From Cytophagales bacterium (GTDB lineage: Bacteria > Bacteroidota > Bacteroidia > Cytophagales > Spirosomataceae), in contig RDXN01000031.1 in the NCBI GenBank assembly GCA_004292855.1, forward strand, positions 124,001-188,000: DNA of 64,000 bases. Direction: 5' to 3'. A program made the translations under genes and the position numbers. The notes beneath the pieces were generated by a model. It was given only the letters and a program-made list of their open reading frames with translations, did no database searches and had not been told where the DNA came from. Shown here one piece after another: positions 26,651-35,606 of this stretch (within the stretch, counting starts at the first letter, position 1; every line of letters begins with the position of its first letter).

Positions 26651-26771
26651 TTGTGTACGATTTGAATGATGACACAAATAGCAGTAAATAATTATTGTTA
26701 TTCAATAAAATTTATATAAATATTCTGACTTCAAGGAATTGCGGTGATCTGTATGGATGAATGGAAACTAT

Positions 26772-26804
26772 AAAACCGGGGGCTGTTTTGATACTACCCC
26801 CGGT
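26772..26804 (-). terminator. intrinsic terminator after the surface-protein gene
   Basis: ACCGGGGG (26775-26782) pairs with CCCCCGGT (26797-26804) over a 14-nt loop. Read on the minus strand, the stem is followed by TTTTA. It lies 9 nt past the stop of the minus-strand surface-protein gene. Confidence 0.65.
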
Positions 26805-26813
26805 CGATTAAAC

Positions 26814-28550
26814 TCAATTGCCGTTCGGAACCGTGGTACACCGCTCCACGGCGTACCGTTTCGGATTACCCGAGCCAGCATTATACGTATCCGAACAAGT
26901 CACATCCCACAACGTGGAGGTTGAAGCCCCGCCCGTAGCCTGCCAGGAACCGCCAACGTGCATCAACGCCGATTTCGTGCCAGTCGTAACGGCCTGGGGG
27001 TCGAGTTGGAGAGCTAAGAGAGCCGTGTTGGGGTAAGGCGACGTAAGGCTGACGGGGTCCAGCAGACTCATTTCCCAATAGCCACCGCCGTGATTACAGT
27101 TTTGAGAAGCAGGATATAGCGGAATGATGGGCTTCTTGTAGGTAACAAGCATGTTGCCTGCCTGCCCGTTGCCGGTGCTGGAGAAGAACGGATGGTATTT
27201 GTAGGGACCACCCCCGCCACTAGCCGCAGGTGTGCTTTCGCCCATCGGAAACAACAGATCGCAAAGACCATTACAATTAACCCTGAAGTTGCGGATCAAG
27301 CTGCCTTCGCAGATATACCCGCTGGCCTGATTGTTGGCGTTGAGGGTGACATCGACCTGACCGGCATTTACGTGCAGCGATCTGGGCGTCAGATAATTAT
27401 AGTCCAGAACACGTACTTTTCCACTAGTCAGGTTCAGCCGGTCGGTCAGGCTCAGGGTCTTACCAATTTTGAATTCAAACTCATTCGCAACATTTATGTG
27501 AATTTCGGGAAGGGCAAAATCGATACCGTTGCGCGTATCCATGTAATTCATCCACGGAGTACCGGGTGAGCCATTTACAGAGGGGATAAGAAATTTTGCC
27601 CCGGCAGATGGATTTAGATTATCTTTCATAAAATAGAGGTTGCCCTGCGCTTCCAGATAACCGAATCCAGGGGTTATCAACTCGAGCCTGTCCTGAATCC
27701 ATAATTGGGAATTGTTGGGAATTTTCAGGGCAGAATAATTGTAGACAAGCACCTGTTTCGCGCCCAGTACTCGCCCCCCAACGACCTGCGTTTTTCGGAG
27801 AATGGCCATTGGACTTGCAGGTTGATTTGTGGTATACGTATCGGCCACCTCTAACACGCCAACTTTCAGATTAGCCACGGTACTGCCCCCATCCATTTGA
27901 AACGTACCCGACGCAGGGCGGAAATTCGCTTGGGTAGTCCCCATATGAATCGTCAGACCATATAACTCGCTCGATTGTGTCCCGATGTACCGTAGTGCCA
28001 CCTTACCGGGTGCCGTAGCTGGGTTTGTCAGTTGAATGGTGGCATTTGCCACTACGCTGTTTGGGTGGAGCCGCCCCATCGTAACCACGTCATTTGGGGT
28101 GTTGACCACCGGGGTGTTCGGTTCTACGATCAATAGCCCGCCGTTCATTTTAAGCGTTGCTCCATTATCGAGATAAAGGCTCCCGAAAAGTGTAGCTGTA
28201 ACGTAGCTTGATTTTGAAAGGATTCCGTTAGAACTAACTGATAATGAGAACGGAGCAGAGCTATTGGCACAACCCAAAACCGAGTTAACCCCTATGGTTG
28301 TGTGAGGCCAGGTTAACGTCCCTTTTCCTATCCAAATTGATTGAGCCTGAACCGTCCCTACATCAATCGAAACAGATCGTGTTCCTGAAATAACGACCGA
28401 ATTCGTACAGGTGGGGACAGGACCGCCCCAGGTAGCCGTGCTACTCCATAAGCCACTCTGAACGGCATACTTGGTTTGTGCAGACAGACTCGTGCAAAGC
28501 AGAGCCAAAACAAGTAGAAAAGGTAAAGATTTGCGAAAATTGATCGACAT
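26814..28550 (-). CDS. secreted surface protein, beta-helix-like
   Basis: A 578-aa exported protein (signal peptide MSINFRKSLPFLLVLALLCTSLSAQ). The mature part starts SGLWSSTATWGGPVPTC and continues with short repeated beta segments (GSLYLDNGATLKMNGG, SGKVRVLDYN), a pattern seen in Bacteroidota G8/beta-helix surface proteins. The C-terminal part (about 470-578) has GGGYWEMSLLDP and an Ig-like look. No clear T9SS sorting tail is present. Specific function unknown. It is followed by an intrinsic terminator and lies downstream of the PQQ dehydrogenase gene with an 87-nt gap. Confidence 0.65.
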   Translation of the reverse strand: MSINFRKSLPFLLVLALLCTSLSAQTKYAVQSGLWSSTATWGGPVPTCTNSVVISGTRSVSIDVGTVQAQSIWIGKGTLTWPHTTIGVNSVLGCANSSAPFSLSVSSNGILSKSSYVTATLFGSLYLDNGATLKMNGGLLIVEPNTPVVNTPNDVVTMGRLHPNSVVANATIQLTNPATAPGKVALRYIGTQSSELYGLTIHMGTTQANFRPASGTFQMDGGSTVANLKVGVLEVADTYTTNQPASPMAILRKTQVVGGRVLGAKQVLVYNYSALKIPNNSQLWIQDRLELITPGFGYLEAQGNLYFMKDNLNPSAGAKFLIPSVNGSPGTPWMNYMDTRNGIDFALPEIHINVANEFEFKIGKTLSLTDRLNLTSGKVRVLDYNYLTPRSLHVNAGQVDVTLNANNQASGYICEGSLIRNFRVNCNGLCDLLFPMGESTPAASGGGGPYKYHPFFSSTGNGQAGNMLVTYKKPIIPLYPASQNCNHGGGYWEMSLLDPVSLTSPYPNTALLALQLDPQAVTTGTKSALMHVGGSWQATGGASTSTLWDVTCSDTYNAGSGNPKRYAVERCTTVPNGN

Positions 28551-28637
28551 AAGAGTAAATGATTAGTTGACTCCCATTGGTCGCTCGATTGTAACCGACT
28601 GGTAACAAAAAATTGTTCGTGTTTAAAAAATTGCCGC

Positions 28638-30824
28638 CTACGGCAACGCAAACGCCACAAACTTGCTTCCTCCCGCAAGCCCGTAACGCCCCCCGCAGGC
28701 GGCAATCACGATATATTGCCGCCCGCCCACCTGATAGGTGATGGGCGTGGCAAACCCACCGGCAGGGAGTTTCGCCTGCCAAACCACCTTGCCCGTGCGC
28801 GTGTCGAACGCCCGCAAGTGTTCGTCGTAGGTAGCGGCAATGAACAACAGGCCCCCGGCAGTCACAAGCGGCCCGCCGTGGTTCTCGGTGCCGGTGGGTG
28901 CAATACCCTGCTTGGTTAGTTCGGGGTGTTCGCCGAGCGGAACCTGCCAGCGGTATTCGCCGGTGTTGAGGTCGATGGCGTTGAGCGTGCCCCAGGGAGC
29001 TTTCACGGCGGGGTAGCCATCGGCATCGCGGAACTGCTCGTAGCCGTTGCTCAGGTAGGGCGGCTCGTAGGGGAACCCGTCGCGGTTGGCTCGTTGGCCC
29101 GTCACGCGGGCGGTGTGAATGTCGTTGGAAGCTGAGGCAGAAGCAGGTTTTGCGTCGAGTTTGAGCAGGTAGCTCAGGAGGGCGTCGCGGTCGGTTTTGG
29201 GCAGATGACCAAACGAAGGCATCCGACCCCGCCCGTTCGCCAGAATCGTCTGCACTTGCTCGGCGGTCAGGCGTTTGTCCACGTCGGTCAGGTTGGAGTA
29301 TGTGCCCGCCGTTTGGGTGCGGGCTTTGTTGCCTATCGCATGGCAAGCCGAACAGTTCTGATTGAACAGAGCCAGTCCACGGGTTTGGGTTTTGGCTGAC
29401 TTCAGGGCCGGATTGTCGCGCATCTGAACCCACCAGAGCATGTTGTTGCCATTCACGTAGAAAACTCCATCGGGGTCAACCGCCGTGCCGCCCCACTCGG
29501 CTCCCCCACCAATGCCGTACACCAGCGACCCTTTTTTGTTCGGCAAGGGATGATTCTGACCGAGTTGACTGTCGCGGTACTGCTTCAAGGCAAACGCCCG
29601 CGCTTCGGGGGTGCGCGTGGTGAGCATAGCCTCATTCACCACCTGATACGAAAACGGTGCAGGTTTGGCAGGCATGGGTTGCGTGGGCCACGGATGCTCG
29701 CCGGGGAGGGCCGGACTGGTCGGGACGGGCTTCTCCTGGACCGGAAACAGAGGCTTGCCCGTGTCCCGGTCAAACACAAACACGTTTCCATCTTTCGTAG
29801 CCTGCGCCACGGCATCGACCCGCCGACCGTTGTGCGTAACCGTGAGCAGGTTGGGCGGGCAGGGCGCGTCGCGGTCCCAGAGGTCATGGTGAACAGTTTG
29901 GTAGTGCCACTTGCGCTGGCCCGTACGGGCGTCGAGGGCCAGCATACAATTGGCAAACAGGTTCTGCCCTTTTCGGGCACCGCCGTAGAAATCGACCGAG
30001 GGCGAGCCGGTGCCCGCGTAGACCATCCCGCGCCTGGGATCGACCACCATCCCCGCCCAGCAATTAGCCCCGCCGAGTTTGCGGTAGGCGTCTTTGGGCC
30101 AGGTTTCGTAACCCGTTTCGCCGGGGAGCGGGATCGTGTGGAACACCCAGACCAGTTTGCCCGTACGGACGTTGAACGCCCGGATGTAGCCGGGCAGGGC
30201 ATCGCCACCCTCCGACACGCTGGAGCCGGTAATGAGCAAATCCTCGAAAATAACGCCCGGTGTGGTGATCGAAATTCGGTATGGACGTGGGTCGTGGCCG
30301 AGGGTTTTGGCATCACCCAGGCCCTGATACAAGTCGGCGGCTCCGTTCTGCCCGAAGGTGTTGATCGGCGCACCCGTTTCGGCGTTTAGGGCGTACAGCC
30401 ACGGCCCTACAGAGTAAAGAACCCGTTTGTCGGCACCGTCGGCCCAGTACAACACGCCCCGGATTGGGTGGCCGATGCGAGTTTTGGTGGTATCGGCGAA
30501 GGGGTCGAATCGCCAGCGTTCGCAGCCCGTGGCGGCATCGAGCGCGAACAGTTTCATACTCGATGTCGTACCGTATAAGATGCCCCCCACCATAATAGGC
30601 TGACACTGATTACCCCCTTCATCGCCCGTGTCGTAAGCCCAGGCGAGTTTGAGATTCTGCACATTCTCACGGTTGATCTGCTGTAGTGTCGAATAGCGGT
30701 TTCCCTCAGTGCTGCCCCCGTAGGCCGGCCAATCGTCGCTGGAAGAAGTGGGAGTGAGAAAACGGAAGGCGGTGATTAACAGAATGATACTAAGAACGGT
30801 AAGGGAAAGTTGAACGGGGCGCAT
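28638..30824 (-). CDS. PQQ-dependent dehydrogenase with inserted cytochrome c domain
   Basis: A 728-aa protein from the ATG at 30824 (MRPVQLSLTVLSIILLITAFRF), giving an N-terminal membrane anchor or signal; a TTG 11 codons upstream is possible but weaker. The beta-propeller starts DDWPAYGGSTEGNRYSTLQQI, with repeated WxxD-type blades (YALNAETGAPI, MLALDARTGQRKW). Around residue 490 a c-type heme site CSACH is inserted, and the propeller then resumes (LNAIDLNTGEYRWQVPLGEHP, FDTRTGKVVWQAKLP). Family members oxidise sugars or alcohols in the periplasm and pass electrons through heme; substrate unknown. Confidence 0.87.
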   Translation of the reverse strand: MRPVQLSLTVLSIILLITAFRFLTPTSSSDDWPAYGGSTEGNRYSTLQQINRENVQNLKLAWAYDTGDEGGNQCQPIMVGGILYGTTSSMKLFALDAATGCERWRFDPFADTTKTRIGHPIRGVLYWADGADKRVLYSVGPWLYALNAETGAPINTFGQNGAADLYQGLGDAKTLGHDPRPYRISITTPGVIFEDLLITGSSVSEGGDALPGYIRAFNVRTGKLVWVFHTIPLPGETGYETWPKDAYRKLGGANCWAGMVVDPRRGMVYAGTGSPSVDFYGGARKGQNLFANCMLALDARTGQRKWHYQTVHHDLWDRDAPCPPNLLTVTHNGRRVDAVAQATKDGNVFVFDRDTGKPLFPVQEKPVPTSPALPGEHPWPTQPMPAKPAPFSYQVVNEAMLTTRTPEARAFALKQYRDSQLGQNHPLPNKKGSLVYGIGGGAEWGGTAVDPDGVFYVNGNNMLWWVQMRDNPALKSAKTQTRGLALFNQNCSACHAIGNKARTQTAGTYSNLTDVDKRLTAEQVQTILANGRGRMPSFGHLPKTDRDALLSYLLKLDAKPASASASNDIHTARVTGQRANRDGFPYEPPYLSNGYEQFRDADGYPAVKAPWGTLNAIDLNTGEYRWQVPLGEHPELTKQGIAPTGTENHGGPLVTAGGLLFIAATYDEHLRAFDTRTGKVVWQAKLPAGGFATPITYQVGGRQYIVIAACGGRYGLAGGSKFVAFALP

Positions 30825-30868
30825 TTGGGAAAACAGATTGTATTTTGGAGTAGGCAAAGAGTTGACGA

Positions 30869-30963
30869 TTTTTTGTCATCCCGACGCAGGAGGGATCTAC
30901 TTTGCTAGCCCTCAAGTTGATTATGGGCAAGTTAGATCCCTCCTGCGTCGGGATGACAAAAAA
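30869..30963. repeat. GTCATCCCGACGCAGG inverted repeat, copy A
   Basis: Arms 30869-30899 and 30933-30963 are perfect 31-nt complements (core GTCATCCCGACGCAGGAGGG) with a 33-nt spacer. It sits between the PQQ dehydrogenase and mutarotase-like genes. Copy B is at 39603-39691 with the same spacer length and a partly conserved spacer (CTCAA.TTGA). The arms end in T/A tracts, so the RNA stem could also work as a bidirectional terminator. No target duplication was found. Confidence 0.9.
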
Positions 30964-30996
30964 CCTGCTGGCAAAAGTTAGTAAAACCACCAACCT

Positions 30997-31983
30997 TCAC
31001 TTCTGATAAAACCGATACCGGATATTCCAGTTTTTTGTTTCGCCGGGGGCCGCGCTCAGGCGCACGTAGGGTTCGGGGCAGGAGGTCGTGGCGCAGGCCC
31101 AATACACGAGCTTGTCGAGGGGGAGGTCGGCGGTGGCCCGGACGCCCGCACCCGTTTTGGTGTTTTCGATGCTAAAATCATACCCCGCCGGGGTGGCGTC
31201 GAATCCTTCGAGGCCCGCGCTGAACACGTATTCTTTCTTCTCGAAGGTTCGGCTGTAAATCAGCTTCTTACCTGTGGGCTTAACTAGGTCCCCGAAGCCC
31301 TGCCCTTGCCCACGAATGGCGTAGGGGAACACCACCTCGATGCCGGGGCCGGTGGGTTGCCCGTCGATGATCCAGAAATTGTGGTTGTACGTACTTGTTT
31401 CAATCGTTTTCTGGCCCGTGTTGGTCAGGCTGTGTTCGAGCACCAGTTCGGGTTCATTTTTGGTCAGGCGTACGGTTTTGGTGTAGCGATAGCCGTAGCC
31501 TGTGGCCGGATCGGCGAGTTCGTGGGTGAAGGCCACGTTGTTTTTACCCCGCTTCACGGTCCACTTGCCCCGGTCCACAACGTCGTAGTCGCGGGCAAAG
31601 AAATAGGCCTTTTCATCGGGTTTGCGCAACACGCCCACGCCAATTTTCACGAAGGTCTCGCCCGGTTTGGCCCCATCGAACCCCAGGGCCACGAACTCGT
31701 CGGCGGGGCCGTTGATAGCGTCGTGCATGGTGGGATTATACGTCTCGAACCATTGCGACACGTAGTCGTGGTCGTTGTGGGTGAGGCTTTTAAAGGCCCC
31801 GGCCCAGTCGAACCGGATGCCCCGATAGTAGCCGCGCGTGGCATCGGGCAGGTAAAGCACCGTGCGTACGTGGCCGTTGTTCAGCTCAACCTGTGGTGGT
31901 TCGGGCGAGGGGGCCGTGCCGAGTAATCCCCAAAGCACGATGGGGGTCAGAAAAAGCGACAGAGCGGAGGATTTGGATGTCAT
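30997..31983 (-). CDS. exported protein, possibly galactose-mutarotase-like fold
   Basis: A 328-aa protein from the ATG at 31983 (MTSKSSALSLFLTPIVLWGLL), an N-terminal signal or anchor. The body is all-beta in appearance: YYRGIRFDWAGAFKSLTHNDHDYV, YRYTKTVRLTKNEPELVLEHSLTNTGQKTIETSTYNHNF. The second stretch resembles aldose-epimerase-like superfamily strands with a His pair, but catalytic residues cannot be assigned. A motif shared with the aldo/keto reductase/AraC operon lies about 72-97 nt upstream (32055-32080), suggesting common control. Confidence 0.6.
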   Translation of the reverse strand: MTSKSSALSLFLTPIVLWGLLGTAPSPEPPQVELNNGHVRTVLYLPDATRGYYRGIRFDWAGAFKSLTHNDHDYVSQWFETYNPTMHDAINGPADEFVALGFDGAKPGETFVKIGVGVLRKPDEKAYFFARDYDVVDRGKWTVKRGKNNVAFTHELADPATGYGYRYTKTVRLTKNEPELVLEHSLTNTGQKTIETSTYNHNFWIIDGQPTGPGIEVVFPYAIRGQGQGFGDLVKPTGKKLIYSRTFEKKEYVFSAGLEGFDATPAGYDFSIENTKTGAGVRATADLPLDKLVYWACATTSCPEPYVRLSAAPGETKNWNIRYRFYQK

Positions 31984-32054
31984 GACAGGATTCAGATAGA
32001 CGACAGCGAAAGTAGCGCAAAAATCGGTTCGTGATCCTGGCATATTGTTTATAC

Positions 32055-32080
32055 CTCATTTGTCAGAAAATCGGGGTTTG
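32055..32080. promoter_or_regulatory. candidate AraC-type operator, copy 1
   Basis: CATTTGTCAGA followed by AAATCGGGGTTTG (32068-32080). The last 13 bp are identical to 36656-36668, and the preceding 11 bp differ at only a few positions; the right flank ACGA also recurs. It lies about 75 nt upstream of the mutarotase-like gene start. The length fits one or two AraC half-sites. The AraC protein encoded at 34611-35597 is the likely binder (inference). Confidence 0.5.
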
Positions 32081-32114
32081 ACGAATCGCATCAGCCATCT
32101 TTTATGGTGAAACA

Positions 32115-33200
32115 CTACCGCCAGCCCTGCACGTCGGTACCGTTGAAAACGGCGTTCTTGAGAATCTGCCGCTGCGGTTCAAACAGTGGGTAGATGCCCA
32201 CCGAAGTTGGTGCGCTTGTTTCGGTCAGCGTCTGGAGTTGTTGGGGTGTAAACTGGATGTCGAGCGACGCGATGTTGTCGGCCAATTGCTCGGTTTTGCT
32301 CGCCCCAATCAGCACCGACCCCACGCCGGACTGCGCCAGAATCCAGGCCAGGGCTACCTGCGCCACGGGCTTGTCCATCTCTCCGGCAACGGCCCGTAGC
32401 GCGTCGAGAATGGCCCAGTTACGGTCGGTGAACTTGCTATCACCGAAGGGGTTGGCACCGCTCAGGCGACCGTCGCCACTGGCTTTTTTACTGCCGTTGC
32501 CCCGCTCATATTTACCGCTTAGAAACCCACCGGCCAGCGGACTCCAAGGTACGATGCCGAGGCCACATTCGCGGGCGGCAGCTACGTGTTCCTGCTCGAT
32601 GGTTCGTTCCACGAGTGAATATTCCATTTGGAGGGCAATGGGGCCAGGTACGTGGTGTACCTGCGCCAGCGTGGCCGCTTTGGTCGCGTACCAGGCGGGC
32701 AAATCCGAGAAGGCGAAGTAGCGAATCTTGCCCGCCCGCACCAGGTCACCCAGCGATTGCAGCAGTTCCTCAACGGGCGTAACCGTGTCCCAAACGTGCA
32801 TCCAATACAGGTCGATGTAATCGGTTTTGAGTCGGCGGAGCGAGCCGTCGAGGGCACGGTGAATGTTCTTACGTCCGTTGCCGCCCTGGTTTGGGTTGCC
32901 CGTTTGGGCGTTGGCCCCGCCGGTGCTGGCACTGAACGAAAACTTGGTCGCCAGCACCACCCGGTCGCGCAGGCTGCGGTCGGCGATGTACTGCCCAACG
33001 AGTTCTTCGCTGCGGCCCCCGGCATACACGTCGGCGGTGTCGATGAAGTTGCCGCCCGCATCGACGTACTGGTTGAAAATGGTCTTGGCCGCGTCGTCGG
33101 TAGCTCCCCAACGTTGGGTGCCGAAGGTCATGGTGCCAAGCGATAACGGGCTGACAATAAGGCCGGAGCGGCCCAGTGTGCGATAATCGATCAATTTCAT
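32115..33200 (-). CDS. aldo/keto reductase 1
   Basis: A 361-aa TIM-barrel NADPH reductase. The catalytic tetrad is visible: Asp in NFIDTADVYAGG with the Tyr in the same motif, Lys in LATKFSF, and His in WMHVWD. C-terminal cofactor motifs IVPWSPLAGGFLSGKY and VLIGASKTEQL follow. Length and motifs match the AKR group of YajO/PhdJ-like enzymes. It lies 34 nt after the beta-propeller gene, so is probably in the same operon as the AraC regulator and AKR 2. Confidence 0.93.
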   Translation of the reverse strand: MKLIDYRTLGRSGLIVSPLSLGTMTFGTQRWGATDDAAKTIFNQYVDAGGNFIDTADVYAGGRSEELVGQYIADRSLRDRVVLATKFSFSASTGGANAQTGNPNQGGNGRKNIHRALDGSLRRLKTDYIDLYWMHVWDTVTPVEELLQSLGDLVRAGKIRYFAFSDLPAWYATKAATLAQVHHVPGPIALQMEYSLVERTIEQEHVAAARECGLGIVPWSPLAGGFLSGKYERGNGSKKASGDGRLSGANPFGDSKFTDRNWAILDALRAVAGEMDKPVAQVALAWILAQSGVGSVLIGASKTEQLADNIASLDIQFTPQQLQTLTETSAPTSVGIYPLFEPQRQILKNAVFNGTDVQGWR

Positions 33201-33234
33201 AACGGTTGTTTTTAGAGTGTGTGTACGAGAACGT

Positions 33235-34566
33235 TTACCGTACCATCACCAGCGTATGCACACCCCGAGTAACGGGAACGGAGTAACTGGTTTTGACGAG
33301 TTCGGTCCGTTTGGGGTCGTTGGCATCGCCGGTGATACGCCAGAAGTCAATGGAGCCGCCGGGTCGTTTTTCGTCAAAATGATCGAATGTAGCGACGGCC
33401 AGAAACCGGCTTGTGTTGTCGAATACGACCGATTCAGGCAGGATACCGTCGAAAGCATAGATACCTACCCGATCCAGTAAACCCGATTGCGGGTCGAGCC
33501 GGATGAGCGTGACCGACGCGAAAAAGCCTTGCTTCGGGCTGTTGAGGGGGTAGCTACTTTGTTCGAGGTTGGCCGTTGCCAGCCACTGCCCGTCGGGGCT
33601 GATCGCCAGCCCTTCCGACAGCACACCCGACACCACGCGGTCCACGATCTGATGCATGGGCCGCGTCGCCGTGTCAGGCGCAAGCCGCACCGACAGCACC
33701 GAAGCCGGGACCGAGTTCGTCCCCGAAATATCCGAGCCGTAGTACATCGCGTTGGTCAGTACGTACCGGCCATCGGGCGTAAACACGGCCTGAAACGGTT
33801 GGCGGTCTACCTGCACCGGATTTCCCCAGGTCGACAGGCTCAGCGTACCGCCCGCATCAGCCACCTTGACAAACGAGAGCGTGGCTTTCGTGGAGTTGAG
33901 CACCACCAGCGTGTTCTGTTTCGGATGAAACACCGCTCCGTTCAGCCGCTCGCCCGCTACCCAGCCGGGTAAGTCGGGTATGGTGGGTTCGCCCAATTTA
34001 CCGTTGGCAAACCGGTAGAGCGTCAACGGATTCTGGGCCGCGTTGGGTGATTGCGCTACCACGACCACCAGCGACCCGTCGGCGTTAAACCCCACGGATT
34101 GAGCGCGTTCCGGCCCCTCCACGCGTTGCACGATGGTAGGCCGGTCGGGGTTGGCGAGGTCCACAACGGTAATGGCTTTGCCGGGTGGCAGGTCCGACAG
34201 TTTCGGGTTGGCTTTCCCCGCCGGGCGTTGCCCCCGCGTCTCGATTACCACTGCATACCGGCCATCGGGCGACACGGCCACCACCGACGGCGGGCCGGTG
34301 ACGGAATTGCTCACGCCAACTTCCACCGCTTTCAGGTCGCGCACAGGTTTGTCCAGCCGAATCACCGACAGCGCATCTTGCCCATCGACCGGCCCCAGAT
34401 TCTCGTCGATGTACGCCGAAGGGATCATATCGGCATCGGATACCGAGACGAGGTAACGACCTTTGAAGGCAAAGTTCGCCCCCGACGTACCAGATTGACC
34501 AGATGCGACGTTGGCGATACCGAGTAAGAATCCGACAAACAAGATTCGCATGAACTGATTGATCAT
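33235..34566 (-). CDS. exported beta-propeller protein, YncE/lactonase-like
   Basis: A 443-aa protein with a signal peptide (MRILFVGFLLGIANVASGQ from the second Met at 34551; the first Met at 34566 is also possible). Blades repeat the pattern VAVSPDGRYAVVIE, VGFNADGSLVVVVA, AVFTPDGRYVLTN and LAISPDGQWLATANLE, as in seven-bladed YncE or lactonase-type propellers. No catalytic residues can be assigned. It lies between the AraC gene and aldo/keto reductase 1 on the same strand and is probably co-transcribed. Confidence 0.8.
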   Translation of the reverse strand: MINQFMRILFVGFLLGIANVASGQSGTSGANFAFKGRYLVSVSDADMIPSAYIDENLGPVDGQDALSVIRLDKPVRDLKAVEVGVSNSVTGPPSVVAVSPDGRYAVVIETRGQRPAGKANPKLSDLPPGKAITVVDLANPDRPTIVQRVEGPERAQSVGFNADGSLVVVVAQSPNAAQNPLTLYRFANGKLGEPTIPDLPGWVAGERLNGAVFHPKQNTLVVLNSTKATLSFVKVADAGGTLSLSTWGNPVQVDRQPFQAVFTPDGRYVLTNAMYYGSDISGTNSVPASVLSVRLAPDTATRPMHQIVDRVVSGVLSEGLAISPDGQWLATANLEQSSYPLNSPKQGFFASVTLIRLDPQSGLLDRVGIYAFDGILPESVVFDNTSRFLAVATFDHFDEKRPGGSIDFWRITGDANDPKRTELVKTSYSVPVTRGVHTLVMVR

Positions 34567-34610
34567 TAATAGTATAGGAGTGAGTTATAATTGAACAAAC
34601 ACGTACCCGG

Positions 34611-35597
34611 TTATTGCATCGACAACCGGAATTCGGCGGGCGTGAAACCGGTCTTGTTTTTGAACAGCCGACTGAAATAGGGCGGGTACTCGAAGCCCAA
34701 CTGATACGCCGTTTCGTTGATCGACAAGGGTGTGGACAGCAACAGCCGTTTGGCCCGCTCGATCAGGGCGTGGTGAATGTGCTGTTGTGTGTTCTGCCCC
34801 GTCAGCGACCGCAGCATGTCGCTCAGGTACGCGGGCGATATGTTCAGTTCGTCGGCGAAGTGCTGCACCGTTGGTAGTGGTTTCTCGGTCGGGCGCGACT
34901 CTGGTGTTTGCGCGAAATAGGCATTCAGCGATGCCTCGAACCGGCTCAGTATTGCCCCGCCGTTGTGGTCGGTTTCGGCGGTGCGCCGGGTGAGAAATTG
35001 GCGGTGGTAGAAGCGGTTGGCGTAGGTCATCAGTACGTCAAGCTGGGCGATAATTACGTCCTGACTAAACGCATCGATGGGCCGCTCATTCTCTCGTCGA
35101 ATCGTTTCGACCAGCGCGTCCATCTGCTGTTCCTCCCCCGCCGACAGGTGGAGAGCCTCGTTGACCTGGTACGAAAAGAACCCGTACTGCGCGATTTTCT
35201 GGCCCAGCGGGTACTTGCTCAACAGGTCGGGGTGGACCAGCAACGTCCAGCCGCTCACCTCCTCCCAGTTGACAGACTGCGCAAGTTCGCGCCCGGCCCC
35301 GGCCCACCAACAACCCTGCCCCGGGGCCAGAAAACTCAGTACGCCCTCGTTATAATCATACGATTTATGACCGTATCGGATGGCGGCTCCCCGGAGGTTC
35401 CGCTTCAGCGACACCATATACAATTGTTGCACCACCGGCGTGTCTACGGCCTTCGCCCCTGCCCCTTCGGGCAGGTTTTTGAGACTGCTTAAATCAATCA
35501 CGGTTAGCAGTGGATGTGCCGGGGCGGGCAGGCCGTAGAACCGGGTGTATTCGGTTACGGTGTTCAGTACGTGGAAATGGTTAGCGGATTGTTTCAT
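34611..35597 (-). CDS. AraC-family transcriptional regulator
   Basis: A 328-aa regulator with an N-terminal effector-binding region (LLTVIDLSSLKNLPEG) of the kind common in AraC proteins that control aldo/keto reductases, and a C-terminal pair of helix-turn-helix motifs: VQHFADELNISPAYLSDMLRS and INETAYQLGFEYPPYFSRLFK, then TGFTPAEFR. It starts 9 nt after aldo/keto reductase 2 and precedes the beta-propeller gene. The shared motif at 36653-36679 and 32055-32080 is its best candidate site. Confidence 0.92.
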   Translation of the reverse strand: MKQSANHFHVLNTVTEYTRFYGLPAPAHPLLTVIDLSSLKNLPEGAGAKAVDTPVVQQLYMVSLKRNLRGAAIRYGHKSYDYNEGVLSFLAPGQGCWWAGAGRELAQSVNWEEVSGWTLLVHPDLLSKYPLGQKIAQYGFFSYQVNEALHLSAGEEQQMDALVETIRRENERPIDAFSQDVIIAQLDVLMTYANRFYHRQFLTRRTAETDHNGGAILSRFEASLNAYFAQTPESRPTEKPLPTVQHFADELNISPAYLSDMLRSLTGQNTQQHIHHALIERAKRLLLSTPLSINETAYQLGFEYPPYFSRLFKNKTGFTPAEFRLSMQ

Positions 35598-35606
35598 GGG
35601 AAATAG

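Noticed and set aside
30869-30963. Transposable element ends
   Set aside because: Unlike the element at 21.5 kb there is no target duplication around either copy, so only a repeat is called.
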